A program made the position numbers and the translations under genes. DNA of 64,000 nt from Metridium senile (lineage: Eukaryota > Cnidaria > Anthozoa > Actiniaria > Metridiidae), in the NCBI GenBank assembly GCA_949775045.1, contig OX459099.1:1520501-1584500 (forward strand), given 5' to 3'. Positions 1 through 11,745 of this stretch are shown here, one piece after another. Position 1 is the stretch's first letter; each line of letters opens with the position of its first letter. The notes beneath the pieces are model-generated. The model did no database searches. It was given only the letters and a program-made list of their open reading frames with translations, and was not told the origin of the DNA.

Positions 1-23
1 TCGTGCATGCTATAGGTATATGT

Positions 24-540
24 TTATGTTATTGGTTGTACTGTTCTCTCCTCAAGTTCTCTACTTTGGACTTCTCTGTACTTCTCCAGCTCCGGCCACC
101 GGAGCCCAGGCTCCCAGCAAGGTTTAGGTTCGTGTTTCCAGAAGGGATTGAGTACCCTCCAGTCCCAGCCCTTTGGCTGAGAACAATACTGACTATACTC
201 TTTTCTTTCAACTTTAACAAACTCATCGCTAGAAATATTAAACCAGTTATCTTTAGTGATGTTCCAATACCTTGCCATATGCTCTGGATAAGCCTGATGA
301 ATACCTAAAATCTCCTTACACATGTTGCTATGTTCTTTTTTTAAGTACTTTCTATAATGCATAAGACGGGAGTTGTCAGGGAGATAGGTGACGTCATAGC
401 CCTCGTGTTCAAGTCTGTTCACCCACATTGCGATCATTTGCCCACCAAAGGGGTGACAGCAAAGAGAATTGTTACGCTTCATAATCTCTTGAACAAGATC
501 CACGGATATGATCAAAAATCCTTCATCCATAGCTACCATC
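24..540 (-). CDS. GT31-type glycosyltransferase, C-terminal exon
   Basis: Minus-strand open frame of about 171 codons ending in TAA at 24-26. The segment begins with a V-A-M-D-E-G-F-L-I-I-S strand followed by D-L-V-Q-E-I, then C-C-H-P-F-G-G and V-T-Y-L-P-D-N. This matches the region after the DxD site in cnidarian beta-1,3-galactosyltransferase-like (GT31) proteins, which are type II Golgi enzymes that add sugars to glycoproteins or glycolipids. The N-terminal half with the DxD motif lies on the same strand at 7637-8244, so this is inferred to be the downstream exon across a 7.1-kb intron. The acceptor is unclear: only AATCAG-type AGs lie upstream, and they fall inside an inverted duplicate at 541-626. 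The gene may therefore be rearranged. Family call is good; the exact exon boundary is uncertain. Confidence 0.6.
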
Positions 541-626
541 TTTGGATCACAACCAAAAGAGGGTTGTCCAATACTGACGAACTGATTCGATTCGTGAACT
601 TGTCTTTCGACCCGTACAGTTGGTGA
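541..626 (+). pseudogene. Inverted copy of GT31 exon end and splice donor
   Basis: The plus strand encodes S-N-T-D-E-L-I-R-F-V-N-L-S-F-D-P-Y-S-W. This is close to the end of the GT31 5' exon on the minus strand (S-N-T-D-E-L-I-P-P-V-N-W-S-Y-D-P-Y-S-W, near 7637-7700). Similarity continues past the donor (CAGTTG then GTGAAACTTATTAATATGCACAG), so both exon end and intron start were copied. It points opposite to the exon at 24-540 and abuts it, which suggests an inversion breakpoint or an inverted paralogue fragment. Confidence 0.55.
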
Positions 627-699
627 AACTTATTAATATGCACAGAATGCACATATCATTAATTAATGATCCGCAACTACAAAGTCCCCATGGTCACTC

Positions 700-1930
700 T
701 ATATTTCATAAGGTACTTTATCATTTATATGTGAATTTTTTGAGAGGGGGTGTGACATATTTAACGAATGGTACCGATCGTACGAATGGTACGAACGGTG
801 AACCATGCCGGGCTTGTTAACTTGGTAAACTTTACTTGGTCCTCCTGTGTCGTACGATTGGTGAAAGTGCGTCTTGGTCACTCTGTGGTAAACTATGCAT
901 ACATTATCACTCTTATCTTGAAGGGGCCACAAAGTGTACCGATCGTACGATCCGTACAGGTCGTACGGTCCGTGAATGCATTTCACGGGTCGTACGATTG
1001 GTGAAAGTTGGTATTGGTCACCCTGTGGTAAATTATGCATATATATTATCAGTCTTGTAACAGGGGCCACAAAGTTTACCGATCGTACGATCCGTACAGG
1101 TCGTACGGTCCGTGAATGCATTTCACGGGTCGTACGATTGGTGAAAGTTGGTCTTGGTCACCCTGTGTGAAAGTTGGTATTGGTCACCCTGTGGTAAACT
1201 ATGCATATATTATCAGTCTTGTAACAGGGGCCACAAAGTGTACCGATCGTACGATCCGTACAGGTCGTACGGTCCGTGAATGCATTTCACGGGTCGTACG
1301 ATTGGTGAAAGTTGGTCTTGGTCACCCTGTGGTAAACTATGCATATATTATCAGTCTTGTTACAGGGGCCACAAAGTTTACCGATCGTACGATCCGTACA
1401 GGTCGTACGGTCCGTGAATGTATTTCACGGGTCGTACGATTGGTGAAAGTTGGTCTTGGTCATCCTGTGTGAAAGTTGGTCTTGGTCACCCTGTGGTAAA
1501 CTATGCATATATTATCAGTCTTGTTACAGGGGCCACAAAGTTTACCGATCGTACGATCCGTACAGGTCGTACGGTCCGTGAATGCATTTCACGGGTCGTA
1601 CGGTTGGTGAAAGTGCTTCTTGGTCACCCTGTGGTAAAGTATGCATATATTATCAGTCTTGTTACAGGGGCCACAAAGTTTACCGATCGTACGATCCGTA
1701 CAGGTCGTACGGTCCGTGAATGCATTTCACGGGTCGTACGATTGGTGAAAATTGGTCTTGGTCACCCTGTGGTAAACTATACAAAGGAGCGGCTGCATGG
1801 CACGCTGCATTGGAAGGGCCAACAAAGTTTACCGTTCGTTCGATTCGTACAGGTCGTACGGTCCGTGAATGCATTTCACGGGTCGTACGATTGGTGAAAG
1901 TTGGTCATGGTTACCCGTGAATGCCTTTCA
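700..1930. repeat. CGTACG-rich satellite, about 140-165-bp units
   Basis: At least seven imperfect copies of a unit containing CCGATCGTACGATCCGTACA, TTTCACGGGTCGTACGATTG, GGTCACCCTGTGGTAAA and GGGGCCACAAAGTTTACC. Some units carry an extra 24-bp internal duplication. The unit resembles the GT31 exon-end/intron-start sequence nearby (GACCCGTACAGTTGGTGAAA). Long open frames across it arise from the repeat and are not genes. Confidence 0.85.
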
Positions 1931-3700
1931 CAACCCGTTCGATTGGTGAATTGTATATAATATGAATATTATCAATGCTTTTATGGCAATCAAAGATCAT
2001 GATCGATTATTCGGTTATAACGAACATTATTTTGCGGGTAAGTTGATTTTTCTATTAGACTTACTTGAATTTAAATATGATAACCGAAGCCATTTAATAT
2101 AATGTTTATTACTTGAATATAGCTTTAATATGTTATAACCGGCGACTAAAACTTGCCTTGTTAAAGTTATAGACTTGATCGAGGTGATGGAGACAGCGCG
2201 TGGATGGCCGTCAAAGTTCTGAGAATATATACCGGGCCTAGAAATGTTTTGTTATAAATAGGATAAGTTTCTGTAATATTGGATACTTGATTCTACAATT
2301 ATAACTTTGTCATTCAAGGAAATAAATTGAATGTCATTTTAACAGCATAGAATTTATAAAGTGAAAATGATATGTTAACTTTGAATTATAATGAAGATGT
2401 GTACGTCTCTATGTGGCTCTCTATGTACGACTTGATCTAAAAGTGGATATCAGCATATGTATTAATTGTGTTTATTTTTTAAGTTTTGTCATGTTTATTC
2501 GATGTATATATGCACTGCTATATATTTCTTGGCTTCTTTATTTTATTAATTTTATTCATTCCATGAATTAAACTTGAATCATAGGGATTTTGCATGTTTG
2601 AGTTAGTGGAATTGAAATATCAAAATTTAAAAACAAAAACTTAACTTATATATTAAGTATGTGTTGCCAATTAATTTAACCTGCTCTATGAAATAAACCA
2701 TGCATGTATGTATGTATAAATTATTTAGTGCGGATTAATAAATAAATAAATAAATAGACAAATATAAATTATATTAAGATATTAAAATATCTTAATTGTA
2801 AGAGTCACAGTAATAATCACAAAAACTCAATTTTCAATTCTTATAAATAAACCTTGTTTGAAAAGAAGCAATGTGAACAAAAAGGCAGATTTACAATTAT
2901 TTTTGTATGAAATGTCTTGTAAAAATGAAAACAGAAACTGATAAACCTTAAACCTTAAACCTGCAAATGTTTGATTAAAAGTAAATAAAAACATTCTTTC
3001 AGCAGCCTAAGTAATCTTGTAGATGTGGTTTTTGTTCTTTTTAACTTCAAATGTTTAAAAGAAGGTACTGAGTACTACCAAGAAGCAGTAGTAATTGAAG
3101 AATTTGGTCAAAAACGAAAAGAGTTGAAGCAGTATGACAAAAAATCTGGTAATAACAGAAGTGCAGCATTAAAAATGTAAGACATTATGAATGATATGTA
3201 AATTTTACGATAGTTAGTAGAGGGAAATGGTTAGGAAGCCCTTTGTTGTATGGTTTTGTGCATGCAGTTTGTTTAAAGCGTGACAGTGCATAATCTTTTG
3301 TTTCGCAATTGTTTTAGGCATATTGGATACGTCTGAGTGAAGACACCAAAAATCATTATTTTGGGTGTTGCTCAAAAATTTTCAAAGATTTAGAAGAAAT
3401 ATTACAATATTCCTGACATTAATGACATAGAAAAAGTTGGTGTTGACTGATTTTGCAATTTTGATTGGGCATAAAGAAAACCTTTGTGCACGGTCAAGAG
3501 CAGTTGAACATTGAAATGCAAATAAAGTACAACCAAAAGGTTACTAACCAGTCCCCTATATAAACTATGGTTTTACTAAACAGAAGGCAGGGAAATGGCA
3601 ATTGAATGGAGGAAAGGTGGTAATTGTGTATTGTTAAGTTGCTAGTGCCACACACATTTTTACTTATATATGACCTAAGTGAGTCATTTAACTGTAAAAA
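1931..3700. other. AT-rich intronic stretch, no clear gene
   Basis: Mostly AT-rich, lying inside the inferred GT31 intron. A short open run at about 3066-3177 ends in a GTAAGA donor-like site, and another follows TTTTAG at about 3320. They could be decayed upstream exons of the KDZ gene that starts at 3767, but the second runs into a stop without a donor. No other feature seen. Confidence 0.4.
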
Positions 3701-3766
3701 TGGTTAGGATATAGATGGTATATTCTTGGTTAACAAATTTTTTAATAATAATGATTTGTTTAATAG

Positions 3767-5885
3767 GAGTGGGTTTGCTTCTGAAAGTGATGGAAATGGA
3801 AATGTATTGCTTTCATGTGGAACAGAGAAAGGCAAGCACAAATGTAAAAACCACAGAACAGCAGGTAAGGAAATTAAGAAATACAAAGGTAGCTGGGTTG
3901 AAAGATGTTGAAATTAAATTAGCTTATTAGAACATATTTGGTAGAGATAGTATTTTGGTTGCTACATATACTGACCTACATGTACATGTACAATAGTATG
4001 GGAATTAGTAAGAAAAACAAGTTTCCTTGTATTTTATGTTAATAATACAGGGTTTGTAGTTATGTATGTGTTTAGAATGTTTTATTTATGATAAATGATT
4101 GTAAATTGTGTTTCAGAGTGAATGAAAAAGAATATTGTCAATGAAAAAACATTGAAAGCTTTATTTGATACTAAATAATTGATGTTGATGTAAATTTATT
4201 TCAGGTATTCTTGCCATTTCAAAACCTTGTGGAGTTGTTGTTAGTTCGAAGGAGTTGTTTGGTTCTGAAAGCAAAAGTCAGGTGTATGCACATTTGCATG
4301 AGCTATTTGCAAAAGAAGAAATGTATGGCATAGGTAAGGTTAAAGTATAGTCATTGTTATGAATAAATGTATAAGTGCATTGAAAAATATGTAGTTTAGG
4401 TGGTTGTTACCAAAGTTAACGTGGATGTTCTGAACTTATTAATTGGAAATTAAGATATTTTGTTAATAATTTTCAAATTTATAATGTAAATTTTGAGAGT
4501 AATTGGGGTCATAGAAAGGGATAGCATTAAAATTGTCACAGAATGATAATGTTGAAAAGAGTCTTTTTAGAGTTGATATATACAGCTATTTTCAAAAAAG
4601 TTGTATCCTTTTTTTAATGTTATAGATTAATATTAAGATTTTATTAACCGAGCGGGAGGTCTGTACAGGAGAATCTTGACCAAGGTTGGAAAGTACAGAC
4701 CAAAGGCAGTGAGGTCTGTACCTGACCAAGGTAAAAATTCTCCTGTACAGATAGACGAAGCTCGGTGAATAAGATGTGAATTTGGTGAAAAAAAATGATG
4801 GACTGTATTATGGCATGGTGTTAATTAATGTAGTTATTATTTTTTTTCTGCAGATACTGTTGTTTATGATGATGCTTGCCACCTTAAAAAGTATGCAGCT
4901 AACCCCATTAGGTCACAATTAACAGAAACTGCAAAGAAACTTGGAACGATGTCAATGTCTGTGGACAAGTTTCACTTTAAGAATCATGTCGACAAGTGGT
5001 GTAAGGTTCACTGTAATCCGTACAATAATATTGAACTGGAGGTAAAGTTATATTTTTAGTGATTAAATATAAAGTGATAAAATAATATTAGCACTATTTT
5101 CATAACTACGTGCCCGATAAAAGTTGGTTTATCAATTTCGGTGTTCCCTGCGCACCCCCTGATGGACATTAATAACAGGTTCCCATTTAAATGCATGCGT
5201 TTGTGAATTGTGTTGTGTGGTACACACATAGAAGAAAAAATGAGAGTATATTATTTCTGAAGTAAACTGCTCTGATTGGTTAATATGTATGTTTGTGAGA
5301 CTTCAAAAAAAAGTTGTCATAACTACAGGTTTACATGGGAAAATACAGACTTAAGTGAGAGAATGTATTTTGATGTTATTTGAGGTTTTAAGAAGTATTT
5401 AGTTTGAGATAATCATGTTACTTTAGTTATATTTATTGTTATACACAGTAAGGGTAGTTTCTGTACAACAGAAGTTGTATAAAGGTTAATATAACTTGAA
5501 CAGTGAATAATTTCTTGAGGGAGATTGTTGGTATTTACAATGGTAAATGGATGTGGTAGAAAGCTAATTTTGTATACATATGTATGCCTTGATATAGTAT
5601 GAAAGTGTTTGTGTGGTGGAAACTGGAAACTCCTCAATATTATGTTAGAGTTTGTGGTATAAGGCATATAAATAAAATGCTATGTATATATTCTTAAGCA
5701 GAACTTGATTTGATTGTGTTCTTTTGTTTCAGAATGTCAACACAGAAGTGTGCGAGCAACTTTTCTCGTGGCTATCGAGATTTTCAACAATGACAAAACA
5801 TATGAATAGATGGAGATTTCTTTTTTTAATATTGTATGTTCTCGACAATCACAATGAAGACAAAATTAGAAATGATTGTTGGTAA
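3767..5885 (+). CDS. KDZ (Kyakuja-Dileera-Zisupton) transposase, C-terminal four exons
   Basis: Four plus-strand exons can be placed by consensus splice sites with matching phases: 3767-3864 (TTTAATAG before, GTAAGG after), 4205-4333 (TTTCAG / GTAAGG), 4854-5041 (CTGCAG / GTAAAG) and 5733-5885 (TTTCAG / stop TAA). Joined in frame they give the KDZ signature order: a Cys/His segment with H-K-C-K-N-H, T-A-G-I-L-A, Y-D-D-A-C-H-L, V-D-K-F-H, N-H-V-D-K-W-C and finally N-T-E-V-C-E-Q-L-F-S-W-L-S-R-F with H-M-N. KDZ transposases mobilise DNA transposons by a DDE mechanism. The N-terminal part was not found, and no terminal repeats were recognised, so it may be a 5'-truncated or host-retained copy. 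No stop interrupts the four exons. It lies in the intron of the minus-strand GT31 gene. Confidence 0.75.
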
Positions 5886-6320
5886 CTGGAATGAAAAATT
5901 TATTATATTTTATGGTAGGATTGCTATTGGTATGGATGTTGTTCCTTAATAATGATTGAAATGTACTTGCACATAAACATTGTTGTTGTATTTATTAAAA
6001 TTGAGGTACCTTTCGTGAAGTTTTATCTTTTGAAATGGTAATTTGTGTTCAAGTATTGATAAATGAAGGATATATTGTAATACTATGAAATATGTATATG
6101 ATAGGCAACTGGCTTTGTCTAGTTTAGTATAGTTACGTCAGTTACCTCGATATAAGAATAGTTTATATTATGTATGATAATTTATAAATTATAAGGTGAA
6201 AATAAAAATGATTGTGACAAATGTTATAATGATTTAATTTATGGATGAAAATATATGAAATGTATGTTTTTGTGGCGGCGTAGTCAGAGTGAGATGCAGT
6301 ATTGCAGAATATCCAAATAT
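5886..6320. other. AT-rich 3' flank of KDZ gene
   Basis: AT-rich sequence between the transposase stop and the 85-bp satellite. Nothing recognisable seen. Confidence 0.4.
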
Positions 6321-7062
6321 GATCTGGTCCAAAGTATATCGTCCAAGTTGTTTGAGTGTTTTGTAAACGGCCAAACACAATTGGATATGATCGATACTAG
6401 TGTTTTGACAAGTCCAAAGTATATCGTTCAAGTTCTCTGAGTGTTTTGTAAACGGCCAAACACAATTGGATATGATCGATACTAGTGTTTTAACAAGTCC
6501 AAAGTATATCGTTCAAGTTCTCTGAGTGTTTTGTAAACGGCCAAACACAATTGGATATGATCGATACTAGTGTTTTAACTAGTCCAAAGTATATCGTTCA
6601 AGCGGTCTGAGCGTTTTGTAAACGGCCAAACACAATTGGATATGATCGATACTAGTGTTTTGACAAGTCCAAAGTATATCGTTTAAGTTCTCTGAGTGTT
6701 TTGTAAACGGCCAAACACAATTGGATATGATCGATACTAGTGTTTTAACAAGTCCAAAGTATATCGTTCAAGTTCTCTGAGTGTTTTGTAAACGGCCAAA
6801 CACAATTGGATATGTTTTAACAAGTCCAAAGTATATCGTTCAAGTTGTTTGAGTGTTTTGTAAACGGCCAAACACAATTGGATATGATCGATACTAGTGT
6901 TTTAACAAGTCCAAAGTATATCGTTCAAGTTCTCTGAGTGTTTTGTAAACGGCCAAACACAATTGGATATGATCGATACTAGTGTTTTAACAAGTCCAAA
7001 GTATATCGTTTAAGTTGTCTGAGTGTTTTGTAAACGGCCAACACAATTGGATATAAGCGGTC
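6321..7062. repeat. 85-bp tandem repeat array
   Basis: About 8.5 head-to-tail copies of an 85-bp unit carrying AGTCCAAAGTATATCGTTCA, TTTTGTAAACGGCCAAACAC and GATATGATCGATACTAGTGT. The spacing of ATATCGTTC is exactly 85 between successive copies (6421, 6506, 6591). One copy near 6810 has an internal deletion. Confidence 0.92.
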
Positions 7063-7240
7063 TGAGTGTTTTCGTTGATATTAGGAGGGATGTTTGTAAG
7101 TGTTGTAGTACTGGTTTGAGTGTTTAGAGAACGAGGCAAACACTAAATGAATCGTTAATATAACGAGGGTTGTTTGTACGTGAATTGGATATGATCGATG
7201 TTATTTACGGGTGTAATAAACAGTGTTTTAACTAAAAAGT

Positions 7241-7524
7241 TAGCGCTTTTTCACGAATCGTACGAATCGATAATGAGATACACGACCCGTACGGGTCGTA
7301 CCAGTCGTACGACCCGTAATGATGGTGAGGGGTGTTACCTCGAGATTGTAATAACACAGGGTAACCATAAACGACTTTGAGGTAGCGCTTTTTCACGAAT
7401 CGTACGAATCGATAATGAGATGCACGACCCGTACGGGTTGTACGAGTCGTACGACCCGTAATGATGGTGAAGGGTGTTACTTCGAGATTTTAATAACACA
7501 GGGTAACCATAAATGACTTTGTAG
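7241..7524. repeat. 142-bp direct duplication
   Basis: Two tandem copies of a 142-bp segment beginning GCGCTTTTTCACGAATCGTA, containing ACGACCCGTACGGGT and ending near a GGGTAACCATAAA string. It shares CGTACG-rich motifs with the 700-1930 satellite and lies just 3' of the GT31 exon donor. Confidence 0.85.
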
Positions 7525-7636
7525 TTGGCAACGTAAGAGATAATGATATGCGCATTCTACGCATAATTAATCTTAAAAGTTACACAGGGTGACCACGTAG
7601 TATAATACCAATTCTGTGCATATTAATAAGATTTAC

Positions 7637-8244
7637 CAACTGTACGGGTCGTAAGACCAGTTCACGGGTGGAATCAGTTCGTCAGTATTGGACATGGATG
7701 AACCAAAATGACCCCAGTACAAGAGCTTCTCATGTTTACGATACTGCAAATCGTTAAACAAGTTATTGAGACACACAAAGTAGTCATCATCAACCTTCAT
7801 GTAGAATGAGAAGTTATAATGCTGGTAGCCCCAGAACATCGCAAAGAGGTATCTATGAGTCAACCAGTAACCTTGCTTCGTCGGCAGAAATACTATATCA
7901 TGATACGTTATATTTTCTTTCTCTAAGTTCATCTTAATTTCTGACTTAATGTTAATACTATCTGTGAAGAACCGATATGCAACGGAGTATTTCTTTACTG
8001 AAGAAATCCACGTTTCGCGTAGTACTTTTCGCCTGATATCAAGATGCCCTGCTACAGGGATATTGATGAAGAGATCGACTTTTGGTCTGTTCAATGGTGT
8101 AACATCGTCTAAGTCGATGATATCTGAAGCGTTTCCACATACCGGTGGAGTAAGCATTGGAGTAGGAGAGAAGTAGTAATAGAAACCAATAACGACTATA
8201 ACTGTCAGTGTTGCTTTGGCGAATAACTTTGGCTTCAGTCTCAT
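7637..8244 (-). CDS. GT31-type glycosyltransferase, N-terminal exon with DxD motif
   Basis: Minus-strand exon starting at ATG 8242-8244 (protein M-R-L-K-P-K-L) and ending at a donor CAGTTG/GTAAAT. Features: short cytoplasmic tail, one membrane anchor at residues about 11-25, a stem, then the GT31 core with F-I-N-I-P-V-A and R-K-V-L-R-E-T-W (residues 59-79) and M-K-V-D-D-D-Y-F. The aspartates at 152-154 bind metal and the UDP-sugar donor in this family. The topology predicts a Golgi type II enzyme, probably a beta-1,3-galactosyl- or N-acetylglucosaminyl-transferase; the acceptor cannot be told. The open frame continues upstream of this ATG only because the adjoining 83-bp repeats lack stops. 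The C-terminal half is inferred at 24-540. Confidence 0.8.
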
Positions 8245-8280
8245 TGTGATGGCAGTTTTGCAGCTGTTTGTTCTGAAATG

Positions 8281-8905
8281 GGAATAGATATGTAAGAAAA
8301 GAATAAGAGCGAGAATGAAATAAAGAATGAATAGATATAAGAATGAGAAATAGATAAAAGCGGGTATGTAGAAAGTAAGAATAGAATAAGAGCGAGAATG
8401 AAATAAAGAATGAATAGATATAAGAATGAGAAATAGATAAAAGCGGGTATGTAGAAAGTAAGAATAGAATAAGAGCGAGAATGAAATGAAGAATGAATAG
8501 ATATAAGAATGAGAAATAGATAAAAGCGGGTATGTAGAAAGTAAGAAAAGAATAAGAGCGAGAATGAAATAAAGAATGAATAGATATAAGAATGAGAAAT
8601 AGATAAAAGCGGGTATGTAGAAAGTAAGATATAAGAGCGAGAATGAAATGAAGAATGAATAGATATAAGAATGAGAAATAGATAAAAGCGGGTATGTAGA
8701 AAGTAAGAATAGAATAAGAGCGAGAATGAAATGAAGAATGAATAGATATAAGAATGAGAAATAGATAAAAGCGGGTATGTAGAAAGTAAGAATAGAATAA
8801 GAGCGAGAATGAAATGAAGAATGAATAGATATAAGAATGAGAAATAGATAAAAGCGAGTATGTAGAAAGTAAGATATAAGAGCGAGAATGAAATGAAGAC
8901 AGAAT
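8281..8905. repeat. 83-bp tandem repeat array upstream of GT31 start
   Basis: About 7.5 copies of a purine-rich 83-bp unit (GAATAAGAGCGAGAATGAAA, GATAAAAGCGGGTATGTAGA). CGGGTATG recurs at 8361, 8444, 8527, 8610, 8689, 8772 and 8855; one spacing is 79. It sits immediately 5' of the GT31 start codon, where a promoter or 5' UTR would be expected. The repeat stays open in more than one frame on the minus strand, giving spurious hydrophobic ORFs. Confidence 0.92.
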
Positions 8906-10200
8906 GAAAACAATAAGGGATGATAATATGAAATGAGAAGAAGAATACTCGATAATGAGGAAGAATCAAAATAAGATCAAATAAAATTTGCATGAAAATA
9001 TTGAAGAATGAGGATAAGAGCAAACGTAGAAAAAGAAATAACTATGACAATAGGAAATAATACTAATGAGAAAAACAATAAAACAAAACATAATATCTAG
9101 AAAAATGTATAAGAATAAGAAAAAGAACTGAAATAGGAATATGAATGTGTTAGTATTAAGTTAGATGAATCTTTAATAATATAAATAATATTAAGTCGAA
9201 AAGTTTATGTCGACATAAATTGATATTTTTTGCGTTTTCAAACCACCACCTTCCCAAAATAGGACAAGAATATGGCGGGATATGCCTGCGTCGACCGATT
9301 AGATCATTAGAATTTGCCCGCGGTGATAAGTTATTTTGGTGATGTAGGTGGTGATCACTAACTTATAACAGTGACTTTTTCTCCGGTTACGTGATGAACG
9401 TAGACTAATTGAGTACAACGAATGAGAACAGGAACAGCTTGTTTAATAAAAATATCGATGACAATGATAATGGTGCGGATAATGATAGCGGTAGAGATGA
9501 GAATGATAATGATAATGAACATGATGGTGATGAGTACCTCTCTTAGTCTAACTCTTTTACTCCGACGAAGGGCTAAAGCTTTTTCTACGGTGTTACAAAT
9601 TTCATTATATTACCTATCGGTGATGATGACAATGACCATGAAGATGATAATGATAATGAACATGATGATAACAATGATGCTACTATAGTAGTGCCGATGA
9701 TGATGATAATAATAAAAACGAGGGTGGTCAGTGGTGGTTTATATGATGATGATTGAAATGACGATGATGATTACGACGATGGTGATTGGTAGACGCGTTT
9801 CTATGACAACGAACCAAGGTTCGTGTAAATAAGTAAAAAGAATTCAGTTTTAAGGAGCCAATTAAGGTTGACGTACACATGCGGTAAAAACATCTTAACT
9901 TTCTCAAAACATTTTAAGTACCACCATTAAAAAGTCGTTAAAACATCTGATATCACATAGGAAATGGCTTTACAACTGGTATATTTAAAATCGTGGAAAG
10001 TTTACACTGCGAGTAGAGGTTCATTCTCTTACCTAAAACGACTACAGGTAAGAGAGAAAGAAATCTCTGCTCGCAGGGTATGGATAGGGGACCCAGGCCC
10101 GCTCTGAAAATCAGGCTAGGTATGGAAAGTTCGACAGAAAAAGAATACGTAATATTTTTTTTAATGTACTTTCCATAGTAAAATATTCAAACGGGCTTGA
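8906..10200. other. Non-coding stretch with simple GATGAT repeats and a foldback fragment
   Basis: AT-rich with GATAATGAT-type simple repeats (9420-9780). About 9545-9615 matches the end of the foldback family at 10466-11745 (ACTCCGACGAAGGGCTAAAG followed by TACGGTGTTACAAATTTCAT). No credible gene. Confidence 0.5.
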
Positions 10201-10337
<137 letters not shown>

Positions 10338-10465
10338 CAATTTTGTCAGGCCATTTTCCAAACGGTTTACAGCAATGCCGGGGGGTTAGCAGACATAATC
10401 AATATATTCGTAAAGAGGTGTTGTTTATTGGCACAAAAACGATACATCTATATTCAAAATAAATA

Positions 10466-11745
10466 GAAATGAACTAGCGAGTAAACTAGTATAGGCTGCG
10501 TCGGTGTTTGTTATAAACGATAGGTAATAGAATGAAATTTGTAACACCGTAAAAAATAGAAATAGAAACTAGCGAGTAAACTAGTATAGGCTGCGTCGGT
10601 GTTTGGTATAAACGATAGGTAATAGAATGAAATTTGTAACACCGTAAAAAATAGAAATAGAAACTAGCGAGTAAACTAGTATAGGCTGCGTCGGTGTTTG
10701 GTATAAACGATAGGTAATAGAATGAAATTTGTAACACCGTAAAAAATGTTGACTTAACTTTACTGACCGCGTTTCGAGCTTTAGCCCTTCGTCGGAGTAA
10801 AAATATATTCTAGTAAGAGTATATAACGTAAAATAACTTAAATGATTATTGAAGTATTATTCATATTTATAATGTAAATTATTGATAGTCCCCTTCACAG
10901 TTCCCTGCGCCAATTTGCAAGGTTGCAGGGCCTTTTCATCAAAGCGAGACGAATGTTAAGCTTGCAATGATCGATAGAGACACGTGAATAATTGTCCCAC
11001 AAGGTGTTAAAAGGTCTCTATCATTGCAAGCTCAACGTTCGTCTCGCTAGCTTCGATGCAAAGGCCCAGCCACCTTTCAAGATGACGCAAGGGTACTAGA
11101 GTACTATTCATAAGTCATTCATAAGTCAGAGTAAACATTTAAATCGATTAAGTATCGTTATCAAACAGTTAACTGAGAAAGCTACCCACTCAAAGCTCGT
11201 TACACACAATACATTGATACCCTGAGAAAATACGTATTAATTATAAAATAACAGTAAAACTTCAAACCAAAAGCAATGCATAACATTTTCTTCTTGAAAG
11301 TTAAAAAATAAGGTACATGACTTGTCCAAATGAAATATAATTATTATTCCAATTAAACTTTTGTCAGTTGAGAAGCGTAGTGTCTCGTCAATTCTTTTCT
11401 TCTTTTTTTCTCTTTTACTCCGACGAAGGGCTAAAGCTCGAAACGTCAGTAAAGTTAAGTTAACATTTTTTACGGTGTTACAAATTTAATTTCATTATAT
11501 TACCTATCGTTTATATCAAACACCGACGCAGCCTATACTAGTTTACTCGCTAGTTTCTATTTCTATTTTTTACGGTGTTACAAATTTCATTCTATCACCT
11601 ATCGTTTATATCAAACACCGACGCAGCCTATACTAGTTTACTCGCTAGTTTCTATTTCTATTTTTTACGGTGTTACAAATTTCATTCTATCACCTATCGT
11701 TTATATCAAACACCGACGCAGCCTATACTAGTTTACTCGCTAATT
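10466..11745. mobile_element. Foldback element with 95-bp tandem repeats in both arms
   Basis: The left arm (10466-10800) has three tandem 95-bp units (CTAGCGAGTAAACTAGTATA, GGCTGCGTCGGTGTTTG) followed by TTTCGAGCTTTAGCCCTTCG. The right arm (11410-11745) is the reverse complement, again with three 95-bp units. Inside is a second inverted repeat at about 10920-11090 (AAAGCGAGACGAATGTTAAG against its complement). No transposase was seen, so it is a non-autonomous foldback-type element. Fragments of the same family occur at about 9545 and 57040. Confidence 0.85.

Noticed and set aside
976..1897. Series of overlapping plus-strand ORFs reading G-R-T-I-G-E-S / I-R-T-G-R-T-V
   Set aside because: Translation of the CGTACG-rich satellite, in changing frames, with no family features.
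6321..7062. Evenly spaced repeats considered as a CRISPR array
   Set aside because: The 85-bp units are tandem without unique spacers, and the genome is eukaryotic.
8241..9023. Long hydrophobic minus-strand ORFs over the 83-bp repeats
   Set aside because: The repeat lacks stops in more than one frame; the protein is a translated satellite. Only the part from ATG 8244 is GT31.
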